Shown: piece by piece, positions 30,101-37,918 of the stretch
Layout: each line of letters opens with the position of its first letter
Numbering within the stretch: the first letter of the stretch is position 1
Origin: a virus
DNA: 38,254 bases
Direction: 5' to 3' (one strand)
IMG/VR virus record: IMGVR_UViG_3300027833_000113
Coordinates: 1-38,254 of that record
The notes under the pieces: model-generated
What the model saw: only the letters and a program-made list of their open reading frames with translations
Told to the model about the DNA's origin: nothing
Databases searched by the model: none
Made by a program: the position numbers and the translations under genes

Positions 30101-30948
30101 GATGATCCGAACGATAGATCGAGCCAATCGCTATCTGCTTCGACATTTGGAACGCCGTCTGGAACAGGCACACCGAACTCTAGCATTTGATCTGTTTCTG
30201 CAGGCGTGCGGCCTAAGCCCTCAACTGAAGGTTTCCAAGAAGGATCACCTTGAATTTTACCAATTGTGTTTGAGTACTTTAATCCAGAGGTTCCCCAACC
30301 GTCCACTCCTGCTTGACCAGTACGCAGATATTCATTTGCGCCTCCGGCGCCTTGATTATGAGCGTAGCCGAGTACACGTTGTTGAGCCGCCGGATCCATG
30401 TTGCGATACTTTTCAGATCTGCTTAACAACGAAGCGTGGTTCGCTTGCGTAAAAGCGTTGAATAATCTTTCTTGCATTGCAGGATCTTTGCGTACTTGCT
30501 CGCGAGACGGAACGGTTTCCATTTTCAAGAACCTAGCGGCGTCCCCAATTGCATCACTTCCAAGCTGGTACTTACCGACGTAATGTTTATTGAAACCACC
30601 CATAATCGAGTACGGATCGTCGTGGCCGGCGGACTCTATTGAAGCAACAGCTGACCTGTAAAGATCCCAGTTATTGCCTGAGAACATATCTGATTGAGCA
30701 ACGGATCCACCTTCAGCGAAGTACTGAGCATTTGACGCGTGTGGTGGAACTTCTGCTTGCTGTTGCACCGCACGTCCGTGATTGTTCATTGCTTCAATTT
30801 GAGGACCATACATTTCTGTGGCCTCTGCGTTAACTACAAATTCGTTTGGAGCCAACCACGCAGGCACTCTGTCTTCGCCTACTGGAACTCCTGGATGTGT
30901 GTTTGGATCACCTTGAAGATAATCTCCGCTTACAGGTCTGTTAGTCAT
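27142..30948 (-). CDS. Giant internal virion protein with lytic transglycosylase-like domain
   Basis: The 1268-residue protein begins with a segment VPAWLAPNEFVVNAEATEMYG (residues 28-48) often seen in phage tape-measure and ejection proteins. A lysozyme/transglycosylase-like domain follows (about 95-230): VASIESAGHDD with probable catalytic Glu105, GKYQLGSDAI, DPAMQERLF and YAHNQGAGGANEYL. This would open the peptidoglycan during DNA injection. The middle is Pro/Asn/Gln-rich, and the C-terminal part is helical and charged with a probable coiled coil. In T7 the transglycosylase sits on gp16; here it is on a protein separate from the nuclease-bearing one. Confidence 0.78.
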   Translation of the reverse strand: MTNRPVSGDYLQGDPNTHPGVPVGEDRVPAWLAPNEFVVNAEATEMYGPQIEAMNNHGRAVQQQAEVPPHASNAQYFAEGGSVAQSDMFSGNNWDLYRSAVASIESAGHDDPYSIMGGFNKHYVGKYQLGSDAIGDAARFLKMETVPSREQVRKDPAMQERLFNAFTQANHASLLSRSEKYRNMDPAAQQRVLGYAHNQGAGGANEYLRTGQAGVDGWGTSGLKYSNTIGKIQGDPSWKPSVEGLGRTPAETDQMLEFGVPVPDGVPNVEADSDWLDLSFGSSAPHQASFAPTVPVFVPTDARTNQSNTRNPNDARYFRGGGAVEPSEDEKARMRERYLAAFNANRGETTAIEQYNNNPSLINEMPNQVPDISNQIQIHPYQPDMSMPLPYSDRRPTLPGGMPMVPQQGIPYNQTLNFEPSEEDLFTGRFDQLHGEYSPAYRHYMGDLFQNNSLNMGPNSVSSGGVPQETAQYQSPTTIDPYDPLDPIKYDPFQTEIAQQHGKNGTVFDTQPAMPRVATVPEMASPPLVEVANPLDAVFSDPAYAMMSDRSGLGVQGYWDSLDPAVQEQHLRRVGAEPAIFTNKDEIDVLNTVGANSGFAASPEEYNLGPAHGSDGSPMELSDASTIGLDAGFNVPGVDPFIAKDIPVEMGASNEYDVPKEPGWEMQAYVDQGFELDEAQYQAQQMLEEADRNLLVAPVGTQGYDHWTSQREKALTLLGRSEENSGSLYPRAETPGTHVLDVHNEINNAETAVGEAVANIETAASSGDYEGVAESEAALAAAHEALTTAKDKAQEIVNNREINANEESNRLNTQIQLEVMGLDNAIENATTDEGRNALIKARDDLVERHEAGTLAPPPPANGLDSFDMVPDDSVIAADTNNATPIAEVKTKVEEAGKGEEVISASSTGAMTTAGEKAIAKDPSTLGKAFGSLKSFFGDMFDATELKRMAVLYVGARVTGASHGSSLAFAGKSYLTRMNESEKLYKTAAASDKYTKSSVAKFKTSKDPNDLEIKKVAPKSTGEYKNWYTDDGTKIVAEKIVLPNGDKAWFSGGRQIDPLKLHSEEPKSAHKKRMVVQEQITPLIEEIYKSQGRNKVGESDSGVPRYEDKLRVGPLQLAEQMGRWAQENDFAMEDISRSAILDKAMTDMYNDADRNVAEINSIVPYLEQNMLMYKSNMSLEMFRKANNNGKSSEQLSPMSMVEINAAIINDLKGDEEYYTGQPDQELLSQAYSTGWAKWNALEDAERRKWEKRSSDSTNGFLEYMESLLN

Positions 30949-30957
30949 ATAAGTCTC

Positions 30958-31899
30958 CTACGGAGCAGACAAAGGTGTTCTAAAACCAGCTGCATCTCTG
31001 AGTTTAATTTCCTCTTGCATCATTTTCATCTGATGCGATTGGTTCTTACGCCTTTCATCCGCATCGAACGCTTGTTTATTGAGTGACAACGATTGTTGTT
31101 GCTCTAACTGTTTAAATGAAAGAGGTGGCTGTGATCGTTGCATCATCTGAGAAGGTGCAGGTTGTTGAGCCATCTGTGGTGACGCATGCATCTGCATGTT
31201 TTGAGGGGATCTCTGAGGCATTGGATAAGGCGACCGCTGAGTCATGTGTTGTGGCGACTGTTGAGTCATGTATTGAGGCGACTGTTGCGCCGTATGCTGA
31301 GGCGACTGTTGGGTCATGTATTGAGGCGGCTGTTGAGCCATATGTTGAGGCGACTGTTGAGTCATACGCTGAGGCGACTGTTGCGCACTGGGCATAGCTG
31401 TCATTGTCTCTGAAGGCACGCGCCCTCCATCATTGAACAAACCAAACGCTTTTCCTGCAAGCGCGCCAGCAGCGAGCGGTAACGCTATAGGTGCGGCTGC
31501 AGCCATGAGGCCTGCTCCGCCTGCCAATGCGCCACCTGCTAGACCTGCTCCCGCAGCTCCTGCTGCTCCTGTGGTTGCGGCTCCTGCTAGACCTGCTCCC
31601 GCAGCTCCTGCTGCTCCTGTGGTTGCGGCTCCTGTTGCGGCGGCAGGCGCTGCACCAAATAGAGATGTGAGACCTGTGGGTAGTAACCCTGCTAGACCAC
31701 TAGGTGCTGCAGCTGTTCCGCCGGCCGCAGGCGCAACCGCACCTGGGAATAAAGCTTCACCCGCTTTGGATAGAGCTTTGCTTGCTCCTGTACTGAGTAC
31801 TTTCTGTTTGATCTCCTCAGTCGGAGACGGGCTGAATTGAGCGTGTGGCGCGTATTGTGCGGGGTTCAGTTGTGGTGGTGCGAGTGGTGTTGCGGCCAT
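30958..31899 (-). CDS. Repeat-rich internal virion protein (Ala/Gly then QQSPQ repeats)
   Basis: The 313-residue protein has three zones. Residues about 40-155 are Ala/Gly-rich and hydrophobic, including two identical 16-residue units (AATTGAAGAAGAGLAG) and a likely membrane helix ending KAFGLFNDGGRVP. Residues 173-236 are eight copies of an octapeptide QQSPQ(H/Y)M(T/A). The rest is charged helix (about 260-313). The layout fits a small ejection protein that enters membranes. It lies between two other probable internal proteins with gaps of 1 and 9 bases. No family is named. Confidence 0.6.
   Translation of the reverse strand: MAATPLAPPQLNPAQYAPHAQFSPSPTEEIKQKVLSTGASKALSKAGEALFPGAVAPAAGGTAAAPSGLAGLLPTGLTSLFGAAPAAATGAATTGAAGAAGAGLAGAATTGAAGAAGAGLAGGALAGGAGLMAAAAPIALPLAAGALAGKAFGLFNDGGRVPSETMTAMPSAQQSPQRMTQQSPQHMAQQPPQYMTQQSPQHTAQQSPQYMTQQSPQHMTQRSPYPMPQRSPQNMQMHASPQMAQQPAPSQMMQRSQPPLSFKQLEQQQSLSLNKQAFDADERRKNQSHQMKMMQEEIKLRDAAGFRTPLSAP
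31192..31383 (-). repeat. Eight 24-bp repeats encoding QQSPQ octapeptides
   Basis: Eight imperfect in-frame 24-bp units encode residues 173-236 of the overlapping virion protein. Several units read TGTTGAGTCATGTATTGAGG on the + strand. Units in the middle are the most alike, suggesting expansion by slippage or recombination. Confidence 0.9.
31535..31630 (-). repeat. Perfect 48-bp tandem duplication
   Basis: Two identical 48-bp units (31535-31582, 31583-31630) encode the duplicated 16-residue Ala/Gly-rich segment. Complete identity implies a recent event or continued correction between copies. Confidence 0.92.
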
Positions 31900-31900
31900 A

Positions 31901-32791
31901 TCATTTGCCTCCAGATGAAGTTGTTTCAGACGTAGAACCGACTGTGTTTGTGTTTATCAGTCCAAACATACGTTGAATGCCTTGGTACTGAGCGTCCAGT
32001 TCTGCTTGTTGCTGGTTCTGCCTGTCTTGACCGACCGCCCCTAATTGTTGAGCGGCTTGAGATCGTGCTTGAAACACGTTACCTTGATGCCCTACAGCAG
32101 TATTCATATTGTTAAACGCTTCGCCTTGCGAGTTGAAAGCGTTTGTCTGCAACCCGTGCCCCGCAACACGCTGCGAGAACTGTGTGTTGGCGGTGTCGAC
32201 GCCTGAGCCTGCACCTGTGAACGCGTTTGCCCGTTGGGCTGCGACTTCAGCGGCAGACATGTCAGACGAGATCTGACCAGCTGCCATTCCTGCTGCAGCT
32301 TGTGCTCGAGCGCCGCCAAGATTACCTGACTGCGAGAACTGACCGGACTGTTGTCCGAGAGCTCTAGTCACTTGATTATCGATCTGTGGTTGAAGCTGAC
32401 CTGCTACAGTGCCGTAATGACCAGCACCAAAGATACCGCTCTGTTCGCTTGCATCTCGGTACACGCGTTGAGCCTGCGCAAACGCTGGATCCTTTCCCGC
32501 GTCTCTTGCGATGATGTCTGCTGCACGAGCAAGACGATTTGCGTTAGCGTTACGTGTGTTCGCTGCTGAGGTCAATCTATCAGCGTGTCGGCCGTACGAG
32601 CTTGCGTGCCCTGATAAGTCACGAGTGAGTTGAGCCGCTCTTAGTTGATCACTGTTGTAACCGGCTACTCGACTGAGAGCTCCAGCGTCGTATAGGTTCT
32701 GCGCGTCGTCCGCAGCTTTCATTACGTAAGGTCGCGCCCACTTGGGCGTTCCTGATGATGTTGTCGATTTCTTCGATTTGCCTCCGCCCAT
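31901..32791 (-). CDS. Internal virion/ejection-type protein
   Basis: The 296-residue protein begins MGGGKSKKSTTSSGTPKWARPYV and is rich in Ala, Gln, Asn and Gly, helical and probably coiled-coil. The central part (QIDNQVTRALGQQSGQFSQSGNLGGARAQAA, shown here only in part by its start QIDNQVT and its GNLGGARAQAAAGMAAG core) is typical of podovirus ejection proteins, where a Gly/Ser-rich GSxxGSR-like hinge joins two helices. It is probably the counterpart of T7 gp14, which forms the first part of the injection channel. The start is two bases from the next gene's stop. Confidence 0.55.
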   Translation of the reverse strand: MGGGKSKKSTTSSGTPKWARPYVMKAADDAQNLYDAGALSRVAGYNSDQLRAAQLTRDLSGHASSYGRHADRLTSAANTRNANANRLARAADIIARDAGKDPAFAQAQRVYRDASEQSGIFGAGHYGTVAGQLQPQIDNQVTRALGQQSGQFSQSGNLGGARAQAAAGMAAGQISSDMSAAEVAAQRANAFTGAGSGVDTANTQFSQRVAGHGLQTNAFNSQGEAFNNMNTAVGHQGNVFQARSQAAQQLGAVGQDRQNQQQAELDAQYQGIQRMFGLINTNTVGSTSETTSSGGK

Positions 32792-32793
32792 TT

Positions 32794-33255
32794 CTAAGCA
32801 CCTCCTAGATCTTTTGTTAAAGTTATATATGGTTCATAATAGCCTCTAGGCGCAAGCACCCGCAGCCAACCACGTCTTCCATACACATTCATTTTATGAC
32901 AACCTTCGCTGCGCCCGAACTCTTCAAGTCGCTCTAAAGTTTCATGACCTCCAGCAAACCAGTCTGGGTGGCTAGCGGCTATGACCGCAATGATTCGCGT
33001 GCCTTCCTGATCTTCAAATCTTGTTATAACGGCACCTCTCACATCTCCGTACTCGTCTTCGTCTATCCAACATTGAGCAACGGTTGCAAGACACTCAATA
33101 AATAGTCCGTATGAAGTCACTGATCCAGAGCCATGAAGTAACGCAGCGTCGATCAGTGGCACAATCTCAGACCATCGCCGAACGAGAGCGTCACCATATA
33201 TTCTTTCAACGCCCCACTTAGCGGTAGTTTCATTGTCTGCGCTATCAATGTCCAT
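32794..33255 (-). CDS. GNAT-fold-like protein (T7 gp13-like position)
   Basis: The 153-residue protein has an acetyltransferase-like pattern: an N-terminal helix, a strand-rich middle (RGAVITRFEDQEGTRIIAVIAASHPDW) and a C-terminal GRRGWLRVLAPRGYYEPYITLTKDL, the usual ending of GNAT folds. T7 gp13 is a small internal protein with a similar fold and ending, encoded just before the ejection proteins as here. Catalytic activity is not implied. The gene is tightly spaced between lysozyme and the ejection-protein gene. Confidence 0.5.
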   Translation of the reverse strand: MDIDSADNETTAKWGVERIYGDALVRRWSEIVPLIDAALLHGSGSVTSYGLFIECLATVAQCWIDEDEYGDVRGAVITRFEDQEGTRIIAVIAASHPDWFAGGHETLERLEEFGRSEGCHKMNVYGRRGWLRVLAPRGYYEPYITLTKDLGGA

Positions 33256-33260
33256 TCACT

Positions 33261-33965
33261 TTAATCTCTTTTTAGAGCGTTCACATCGGCCTTCAGCTTC
33301 TGCGCATCGTCTTGGATTTGGCTAACATCATCTTTAACAGTCTGGACCTTATCGCGATAGTCATCAAAGTCAACTCTGTCATCGATAGGCGAAGTCTCAT
33401 CATCTTTATCAGACTCTCCTAGGTAAGCTAATCCTTCTTGCTGCGAGATGCTTCTCTCTACAGTCCATATGACTTTATAGTTGCTATCAACTCGCCACAC
33501 ATTAACGGGTGAAGTTGGGTACACACTATCTCGGAACAGTACTTGCTCGGCTGTTCGACGCGGTATGATTTCCGAAGGACTACTCCAGTTCATGATCTGC
33601 GCAGCTGCTGTTTTGTGGTCGCCTTTATTAAGTGTCTTGACCCACGTAGCAGACGTGATTGCACCAGTGTTGTAATGAAAGCTTACGGCAGCGTCAAACT
33701 CTTCTTGACTGATCGGCACTGTTATCGCTTTATCAACTGTAGCCGCATACTTCTCTACATCTCTTTTGAATATATCGAGAATGCGTACAAGCTCTTCATC
33801 TAAATTATTAGGCATACCTTTCGGTAGCTTAGCAGGGTCCGGATCACCAGCAGATTTTGTGTGGCCAATTCCGTACGTCAAAACTCCAACCGAATCCTTA
33901 TACGGACCAGGAACTATTCCTTCGTGGGAAGCTAAAGCTATTAACCCTTTGTTTGATATTTGCAT
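33261..33965 (-). CDS. Endolysin, T4-lysozyme family (GH24)
   Basis: The 234-residue enzyme cleaves peptidoglycan for lysis. The catalytic triad is visible at family spacing: Glu15 in SHEGIV, Asp24 in YKDSVG and Thr30 in VLTYGIGH (T4: E11, D20, T26). FHYNTGAI and IIPRRTAEQVLF are further family marks. The domain ends near residue 165. A C-terminal extension of about 70 residues ends in an acidic coiled coil (KVQTVKDDVSQIQDD), which is unusual and might mediate oligomers or virion attachment. No signal peptide is present, so a holin is needed. It is encoded among virion genes rather than in a separate lysis cassette. Confidence 0.9.
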   Translation of the reverse strand: MQISNKGLIALASHEGIVPGPYKDSVGVLTYGIGHTKSAGDPDPAKLPKGMPNNLDEELVRILDIFKRDVEKYAATVDKAITVPISQEEFDAAVSFHYNTGAITSATWVKTLNKGDHKTAAAQIMNWSSPSEIIPRRTAEQVLFRDSVYPTSPVNVWRVDSNYKVIWTVERSISQQEGLAYLGESDKDDETSPIDDRVDFDDYRDKVQTVKDDVSQIQDDAQKLKADVNALKRD

Positions 33966-34002
33966 CGTCAGTTTCTCCGAGAGTTATATATGTATATGCA
34001 TT

Positions 34003-35601
34003 CTAAGTGATTGTATCAATAATAACGTTAAGCTCTGTAACAGTCACATAATTAGTAGAAGAAGAATTATTGGCTATCCATATTTCTATGTAGTCGCCCT
34101 CTGTAAGAGCCACGACCGCTTGTGTTGTGAAGCTCTCGGCTCTGCTGCTATCGTTTGTCGTTGTGAGACTAAAACTCTCTGGTAGCACCACTCCGTTCTT
34201 TGCAACATAAGCCGCAAGAACGTGAGAGTTCCCCGAGTTCGCTGATAGTACAGCGCTCACTTTGAAGTTGTTTGAGATCACGCCATTGTATGTTGCACGG
34301 TTGTTTGTGTTTGTAAACTTCTGTGTGCTCGGTGCAGAGATCGTTGCTCCAGCAATCTTAGTTGGTGTAGATGTAACCATAAGCGCAGAAGCCGTAGTGT
34401 TATTCTTCATGTAGTATGACGACGTAACCGCACCGTTCATGATACCGCGGCAGTTGAACCATCTGGATCTTGCATCAAGGTAAGTGATACCAGCGATATG
34501 AGTCGAGTCACCTAGAAAATCTGACGAAGATAATACAAAACCTTGATTTGGGATTATAGCGCTGCTGAAAAACGTAACGCCAGTTGAAAGTCCTGATGCT
34601 ACAATTGTAGAATCTGAAATCGCAAATTCGTTTCCTATCACAGCTGTGGAAGTGACCGTGATCAATGACGCGTTCGATCCATCTCCTTCAAACCGGCAAT
34701 TCGTAAGTCTGACGTCTCTAACGTTGCCAGTGAATTGTAAGCCTTGAGAATTATTGAAGGTGCCACTATCATACAGAAAAGTATCGACAGTTTTCATTGT
34801 GCCTACAGCCGTGACGTTTTCGAAGTTGACATTGAACCATTCGATGTCAGCTGTTCCATTGGTGCTCAACGGTGCATCTATTAAAAACCCTGTGCCAACA
34901 TCTTTTATTGTTATTGACTGCATAGGTAGATTGTTGCTTGACTGTATCAGCGGAGTCGAAGCTGACAGACCTGTGCTAGTGATTGAAGCTGTCTCAACCG
35001 ACGTTCCAAGTATACACGAGATACCATTGGTCTTGAGTCTTGCTCCATTCAGATCAACATGCGTAGCGAACACGTATGCCACACCAGATTTTAAAGTTAT
35101 TATAGAGTTGGATGGAGCGGGTAAGTCTGCCACTGAATTTACAAACACTATGTTCGTGCCAATTGCGTCAAACTGTGTCCAATCAAAGCTCTTTATAGGA
35201 GTTGAACCGGTGGTAGTCGTTGTCACGAATGGGGCCACAGAGTCTGAGAATATAAGTTTAGAACTGTAGAGACTCTCGGGAAGAGTTGGATCTACTGTTG
35301 GAGCTGTCTGTGACCAACCCGACGTAATGCTTGATAGTGCGCCTGTACTCCAAGTGATCGTGGCAGTAGGTGCTGCAGGAGTTGCCCCGGCAAGCGGATC
35401 AGTGAATAGAGTTACCTCTGCGTAGTGAGGAGCCGGCGCGCCAGCGGGACCTGGGGGTCCAACTGATCCTGCGCCTGTCCCACCCGCATCTCTGGGTCTA
35501 CCTTTGCCAAAGCCTTGATTTGTATTGATATGCTGTGTTATCTGGTTTCGCCAACTATCAAGATCTTGCACACCAGATATTGGTGGTCTGACAACTGCCA
35601 T
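34003..35601 (-). CDS. Tail spike/fibre protein, collagen-like and beta-rich
   Basis: The 532-residue protein has an N-terminal attachment-like region (1-35), a short collagen-like stretch VGPPGPAGAP (about 47-57), then a long Ser/Thr/Asn-rich segment of short strands (about 130-400) typical of a beta-helix. The C-terminal domain (about 400-532, strands KVSAVLSANSGNSHVLAAYV and EGDYIEIWIANNSSS) has a C1q/TNF-like jelly-roll pattern. Such proteins form trimers and bind host surface sugars. Its start overlaps the stop of the previous gene (TAATG), so the two are translated together. Confidence 0.75.
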   Translation of the reverse strand: MAVVRPPISGVQDLDSWRNQITQHINTNQGFGKGRPRDAGGTGAGSVGPPGPAGAPAPHYAEVTLFTDPLAGATPAAPTATITWSTGALSSITSGWSQTAPTVDPTLPESLYSSKLIFSDSVAPFVTTTTTGSTPIKSFDWTQFDAIGTNIVFVNSVADLPAPSNSIITLKSGVAYVFATHVDLNGARLKTNGISCILGTSVETASITSTGLSASTPLIQSSNNLPMQSITIKDVGTGFLIDAPLSTNGTADIEWFNVNFENVTAVGTMKTVDTFLYDSGTFNNSQGLQFTGNVRDVRLTNCRFEGDGSNASLITVTSTAVIGNEFAISDSTIVASGLSTGVTFFSSAIIPNQGFVLSSSDFLGDSTHIAGITYLDARSRWFNCRGIMNGAVTSSYYMKNNTTASALMVTSTPTKIAGATISAPSTQKFTNTNNRATYNGVISNNFKVSAVLSANSGNSHVLAAYVAKNGVVLPESFSLTTTNDSSRAESFTTQAVVALTEGDYIEIWIANNSSSTNYVTVTELNVIIDTIT

Positions 35602-37367
35602 TAGCGCCGACCTCCCTGATTGATTCCAAGTTGCATGTTGACTAGAGCAAAGCCCTTATCATCGATCAAATCTGGAATGTGTGTCACGCGATAGTTTAGA
35701 AAACGACCTTGCGCTCTCAAGTCCTGTTTATAATCTGATTCAATATTGAAATCAACAGTAGTGATCTGTCTATGCGCATCAACAGTTGGATCTCGGTTCT
35801 CGCCTGGAGCGTTACTACCAACTATTTGTGTCTTCAATTTTCCGTTGCCTTCGATGATGAGCGCTACGGTAGCAATTGTGTCCGTCTCAAAGTCTGATGG
35901 TATACTCAATCCGCGTCTCTCAATGTAAGAAACATCAGAGTAGCCCGTGTCCACAGTCTTTACAGATGTTGAATCAGTGATTAGCAAATCTCCGACAACG
36001 TCTGTCAGTGATATAGGAGCAGTTCCTGAGCGCTTCGACCATATGTCTGTTCTATAATTGTAAACATACATCAAAGAAACGTTTGGTGACCAGAACCACA
36101 GCTCATCCCACTTATTGTATCGCTGAACTTTAATGCCTGGAGTGGATCTAAAATAGTCACGCACTCTGCCAGACGCGATGGAGGTAATGCTACCGGGGTG
36201 TCCGCCAAATACGTACACATCATCGTAACTGATTGCAATGTGCTTTCCGTCTACTTCTACGACAGTATCAATTCCATGCGCCCCATAGTCAGCTGTAACA
36301 GCAGAGACCTGAAACGGTATTGTTATGTCACCTGTTTGCTGTATGACATGGATAGATGAATCGGTGTACACGTACAGTGAGCCTTGAAGCTCTGCCATGT
36401 CTTTAATGATGCCTGTGGAAGACAAGATAAATTCATCTGCTGTGTTAGCACCAAGATAGAATGGATTCCAGTTCTTTGGAATGTTTCCCGGAGCAGCGAC
36501 GTTAGATGTTCTGATAGTTCCTGTGAGTGTGCGGGCTCCATTCTCAATTAAATTACCTGCAACAAGAAGATTGCCAAACGCACGAATGACTCCACACGTC
36601 ACGTCAGACGTTGGGTCAGATACAGTGCTAAGAACAAATGTGTTACCGCCTGAGCCTGCTATTGGTGTGAAGTCGTAGCCTGCTGCTGTGACGTTACTTA
36701 TCTCGCCAATGCCAGCTAGCGTTGGGCTTGGGTAGACCATATACGTAGATCCATTAGTCACCGAGACTGTAACAACTTCAGTTTGAACGGCTACGCTACT
36801 GTCTCTTGAAATGTTTGATACCTGTATAGTGAAGCCATCTTCAATCGCGGCCTCCACTGACACTGTGTTTCGAGCCCCATCTTCAATGTATGTGAGCTCC
36901 TGCGTATACACAGCGTATGAGTCCCATCCAGGGAGAGGCGCCATGTCAGCCATGTTGTCTTGTAGAAACCTAGGCGTTGTTACTCCATTGTTTAAAATGA
37001 AATGAAATCCGCCATTAAATTCTGTATGCTGCCATTCAGCGATTGCTGAGTTAGGCATGCTGCCCGACGCAACGATTGCATCACGCTCTGCGTTATAAAC
37101 ATCTACAACCGCCGTCGTATCGTCTCCGTGGACAACTACGTATCGCAGACCTGATGGAGAGTTCCACGACGCTACGTACATTAGATCACTCACTGCTGGA
37201 CTGAAGACCAACGCAGACGATTCGCCAGGAAACTTACGGACTGCTCCGTCTAGAAACCGCACGTTGAGAACGTCGCTGAATGCGTTTGGTGGTAGAGCAA
37301 CGCTTGGTATATCTTCGACTAGCCCAATTGTTGCTAGCTCTCCGATAGGGATTACTTCAGTAGCCAT
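35601..37367 (-). CDS. Tail nozzle/tubular-like protein
   Basis: The 588-residue beta-rich protein starts MATEVIPIGELATIGLVEDI and then has LPPNAFSDVLNVRFLDGAVRK-type sequence, a pattern seen in podovirus tail nozzle proteins (T7 gp12, P22 gp10-like). Repeated strands with FGNLLVAGN, GSLYVYTDSSIHVI, KHIAISYDDVYVFGGHPG and ELWFWSPN suggest a beta-propeller. It would form the distal tail tube to which spikes attach. It is the first gene after promoter-like site B and precedes the spike gene. Confidence 0.65.
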   Translation of the reverse strand: MATEVIPIGELATIGLVEDIPSVALPPNAFSDVLNVRFLDGAVRKFPGESSALVFSPAVSDLMYVASWNSPSGLRYVVVHGDDTTAVVDVYNAERDAIVASGSMPNSAIAEWQHTEFNGGFHFILNNGVTTPRFLQDNMADMAPLPGWDSYAVYTQELTYIEDGARNTVSVEAAIEDGFTIQVSNISRDSSVAVQTEVVTVSVTNGSTYMVYPSPTLAGIGEISNVTAAGYDFTPIAGSGGNTFVLSTVSDPTSDVTCGVIRAFGNLLVAGNLIENGARTLTGTIRTSNVAAPGNIPKNWNPFYLGANTADEFILSSTGIIKDMAELQGSLYVYTDSSIHVIQQTGDITIPFQVSAVTADYGAHGIDTVVEVDGKHIAISYDDVYVFGGHPGSITSIASGRVRDYFRSTPGIKVQRYNKWDELWFWSPNVSLMYVYNYRTDIWSKRSGTAPISLTDVVGDLLITDSTSVKTVDTGYSDVSYIERRGLSIPSDFETDTIATVALIIEGNGKLKTQIVGSNAPGENRDPTVDAHRQITTVDFNIESDYKQDLRAQGRFLNYRVTHIPDLIDDKGFALVNMQLGINQGGRR

Positions 37368-37445
37368 TTCTTGCTCCTCAATGTCAGTTGCGATTTGAAT
37401 GTGGATGGTGAGCTAGATTGACAAAACAACTTTGCTCACCACTTC

Positions 37446-37468
37446 GTTCCCCTATAAGGGCCGGATAC
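37446..37468 (-). promoter_or_regulatory. T7-type promoter B for the virion operon
   Basis: On the minus strand this reads GTATCCGGCCCTTATAGGGG then AAC, identical to site A at 21 of 23 positions. Initiation would be at the G opposite 37452, about 85 bases before the nozzle gene at 37367. It is the only such site seen in the virion region, so one promoter may serve the 17.5-kb unit down to the bidirectional terminator. Most of the rest of 37368-37588 shows nothing I can name. Confidence 0.72.
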
Positions 37469-37588
37469 TTTTAATGGTTATTTTTACTTTCTAGTCTTTC
37501 ATAAGATTAAAAGCTAGCAGGATCATAACCATGACAACCTAAGCAAATGCCGCAAGGTGGTCCGCTTTGAATCCAACAGTACAAACTA

Positions 37589-37723
37589 TCACTCCTCGAT
37601 TTCTACTAGTTCAGGAATATGTGGAGAATCATCTAGCCAGTAAGCCACTCCCCAAAGAATAGATGTTGCGCACACAGCTCCAAGCATCAAGCCGACCCAG
37701 TGATCGTTACAAAAATTAAGCAT
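37589..37723 (-). CDS. Small membrane protein, possible holin
   Basis: A 44-residue product starts MLNFCNDHWVGLMLGAVCA; its hydrophobic segment (about 10-28) is followed by an acidic tail (LDDSPHIPELVEIEE). A good ribosome site, AGAGGAA, lies eight bases upstream, and the start overlaps the previous gene by eight bases. One membrane helix and small size fit a pinholin-like or other lysis protein, but its topology alone does not prove this. It is the last gene before promoter-like site B. Confidence 0.5.
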   Translation of the reverse strand: MLNFCNDHWVGLMLGAVCATSILWGVAYWLDDSPHIPELVEIEE

Positions 37724-37916
37724 TTGAAGATTCCTCTATTGTTAAAGTATTAGCCTCAGTCTGTCGTAAGATTTCCTTGTAGTGTCGATTGCGTGGGTCC
37801 ATTGGGACTGACATTGTGACACCATCAATCACTGCTTGAATTGATGTTGGCTCCTCGTCAGGTGTCATTGCAGCTTGAAGCATTGCCGACGTTATGTTCA
37901 TCGTTTCGTTCTCCAT
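37716..37916 (-). CDS. Small hypothetical protein
   Basis: The 66-residue soluble acidic product (starts MENETMNITSAMLQAAM) is not recognised. It is well placed between the tail gene ending at 37919 and the small membrane protein, with short overlap or gap at both ends. The middle has SIQAVIDGVTMSVPMDPRNRHYKEIL, a mixed strand-helix pattern. Confidence 0.55.
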   Translation of the reverse strand: MENETMNITSAMLQAAMTPDEEPTSIQAVIDGVTMSVPMDPRNRHYKEILRQTEANTLTIEESSNA

Positions 37917-37918
37917 GA

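Noticed and set aside
31433-31840. Ala/Pro-rich frame on the + strand
   Set aside because: It mirrors the Ala/Gly repeats of the minus-strand virion gene; GC-rich repeats open several frames.
34754-35269. Open frame on the + strand opposite the tail spike gene
   Set aside because: No ribosome site and no protein-like pattern; the minus-strand gene is coherent and in operon context.
34003-35601. Diversity-generating retroelement target in the tail spike
   Set aside because: No reverse transcriptase gene and no template/variable repeat pair were found in the window.
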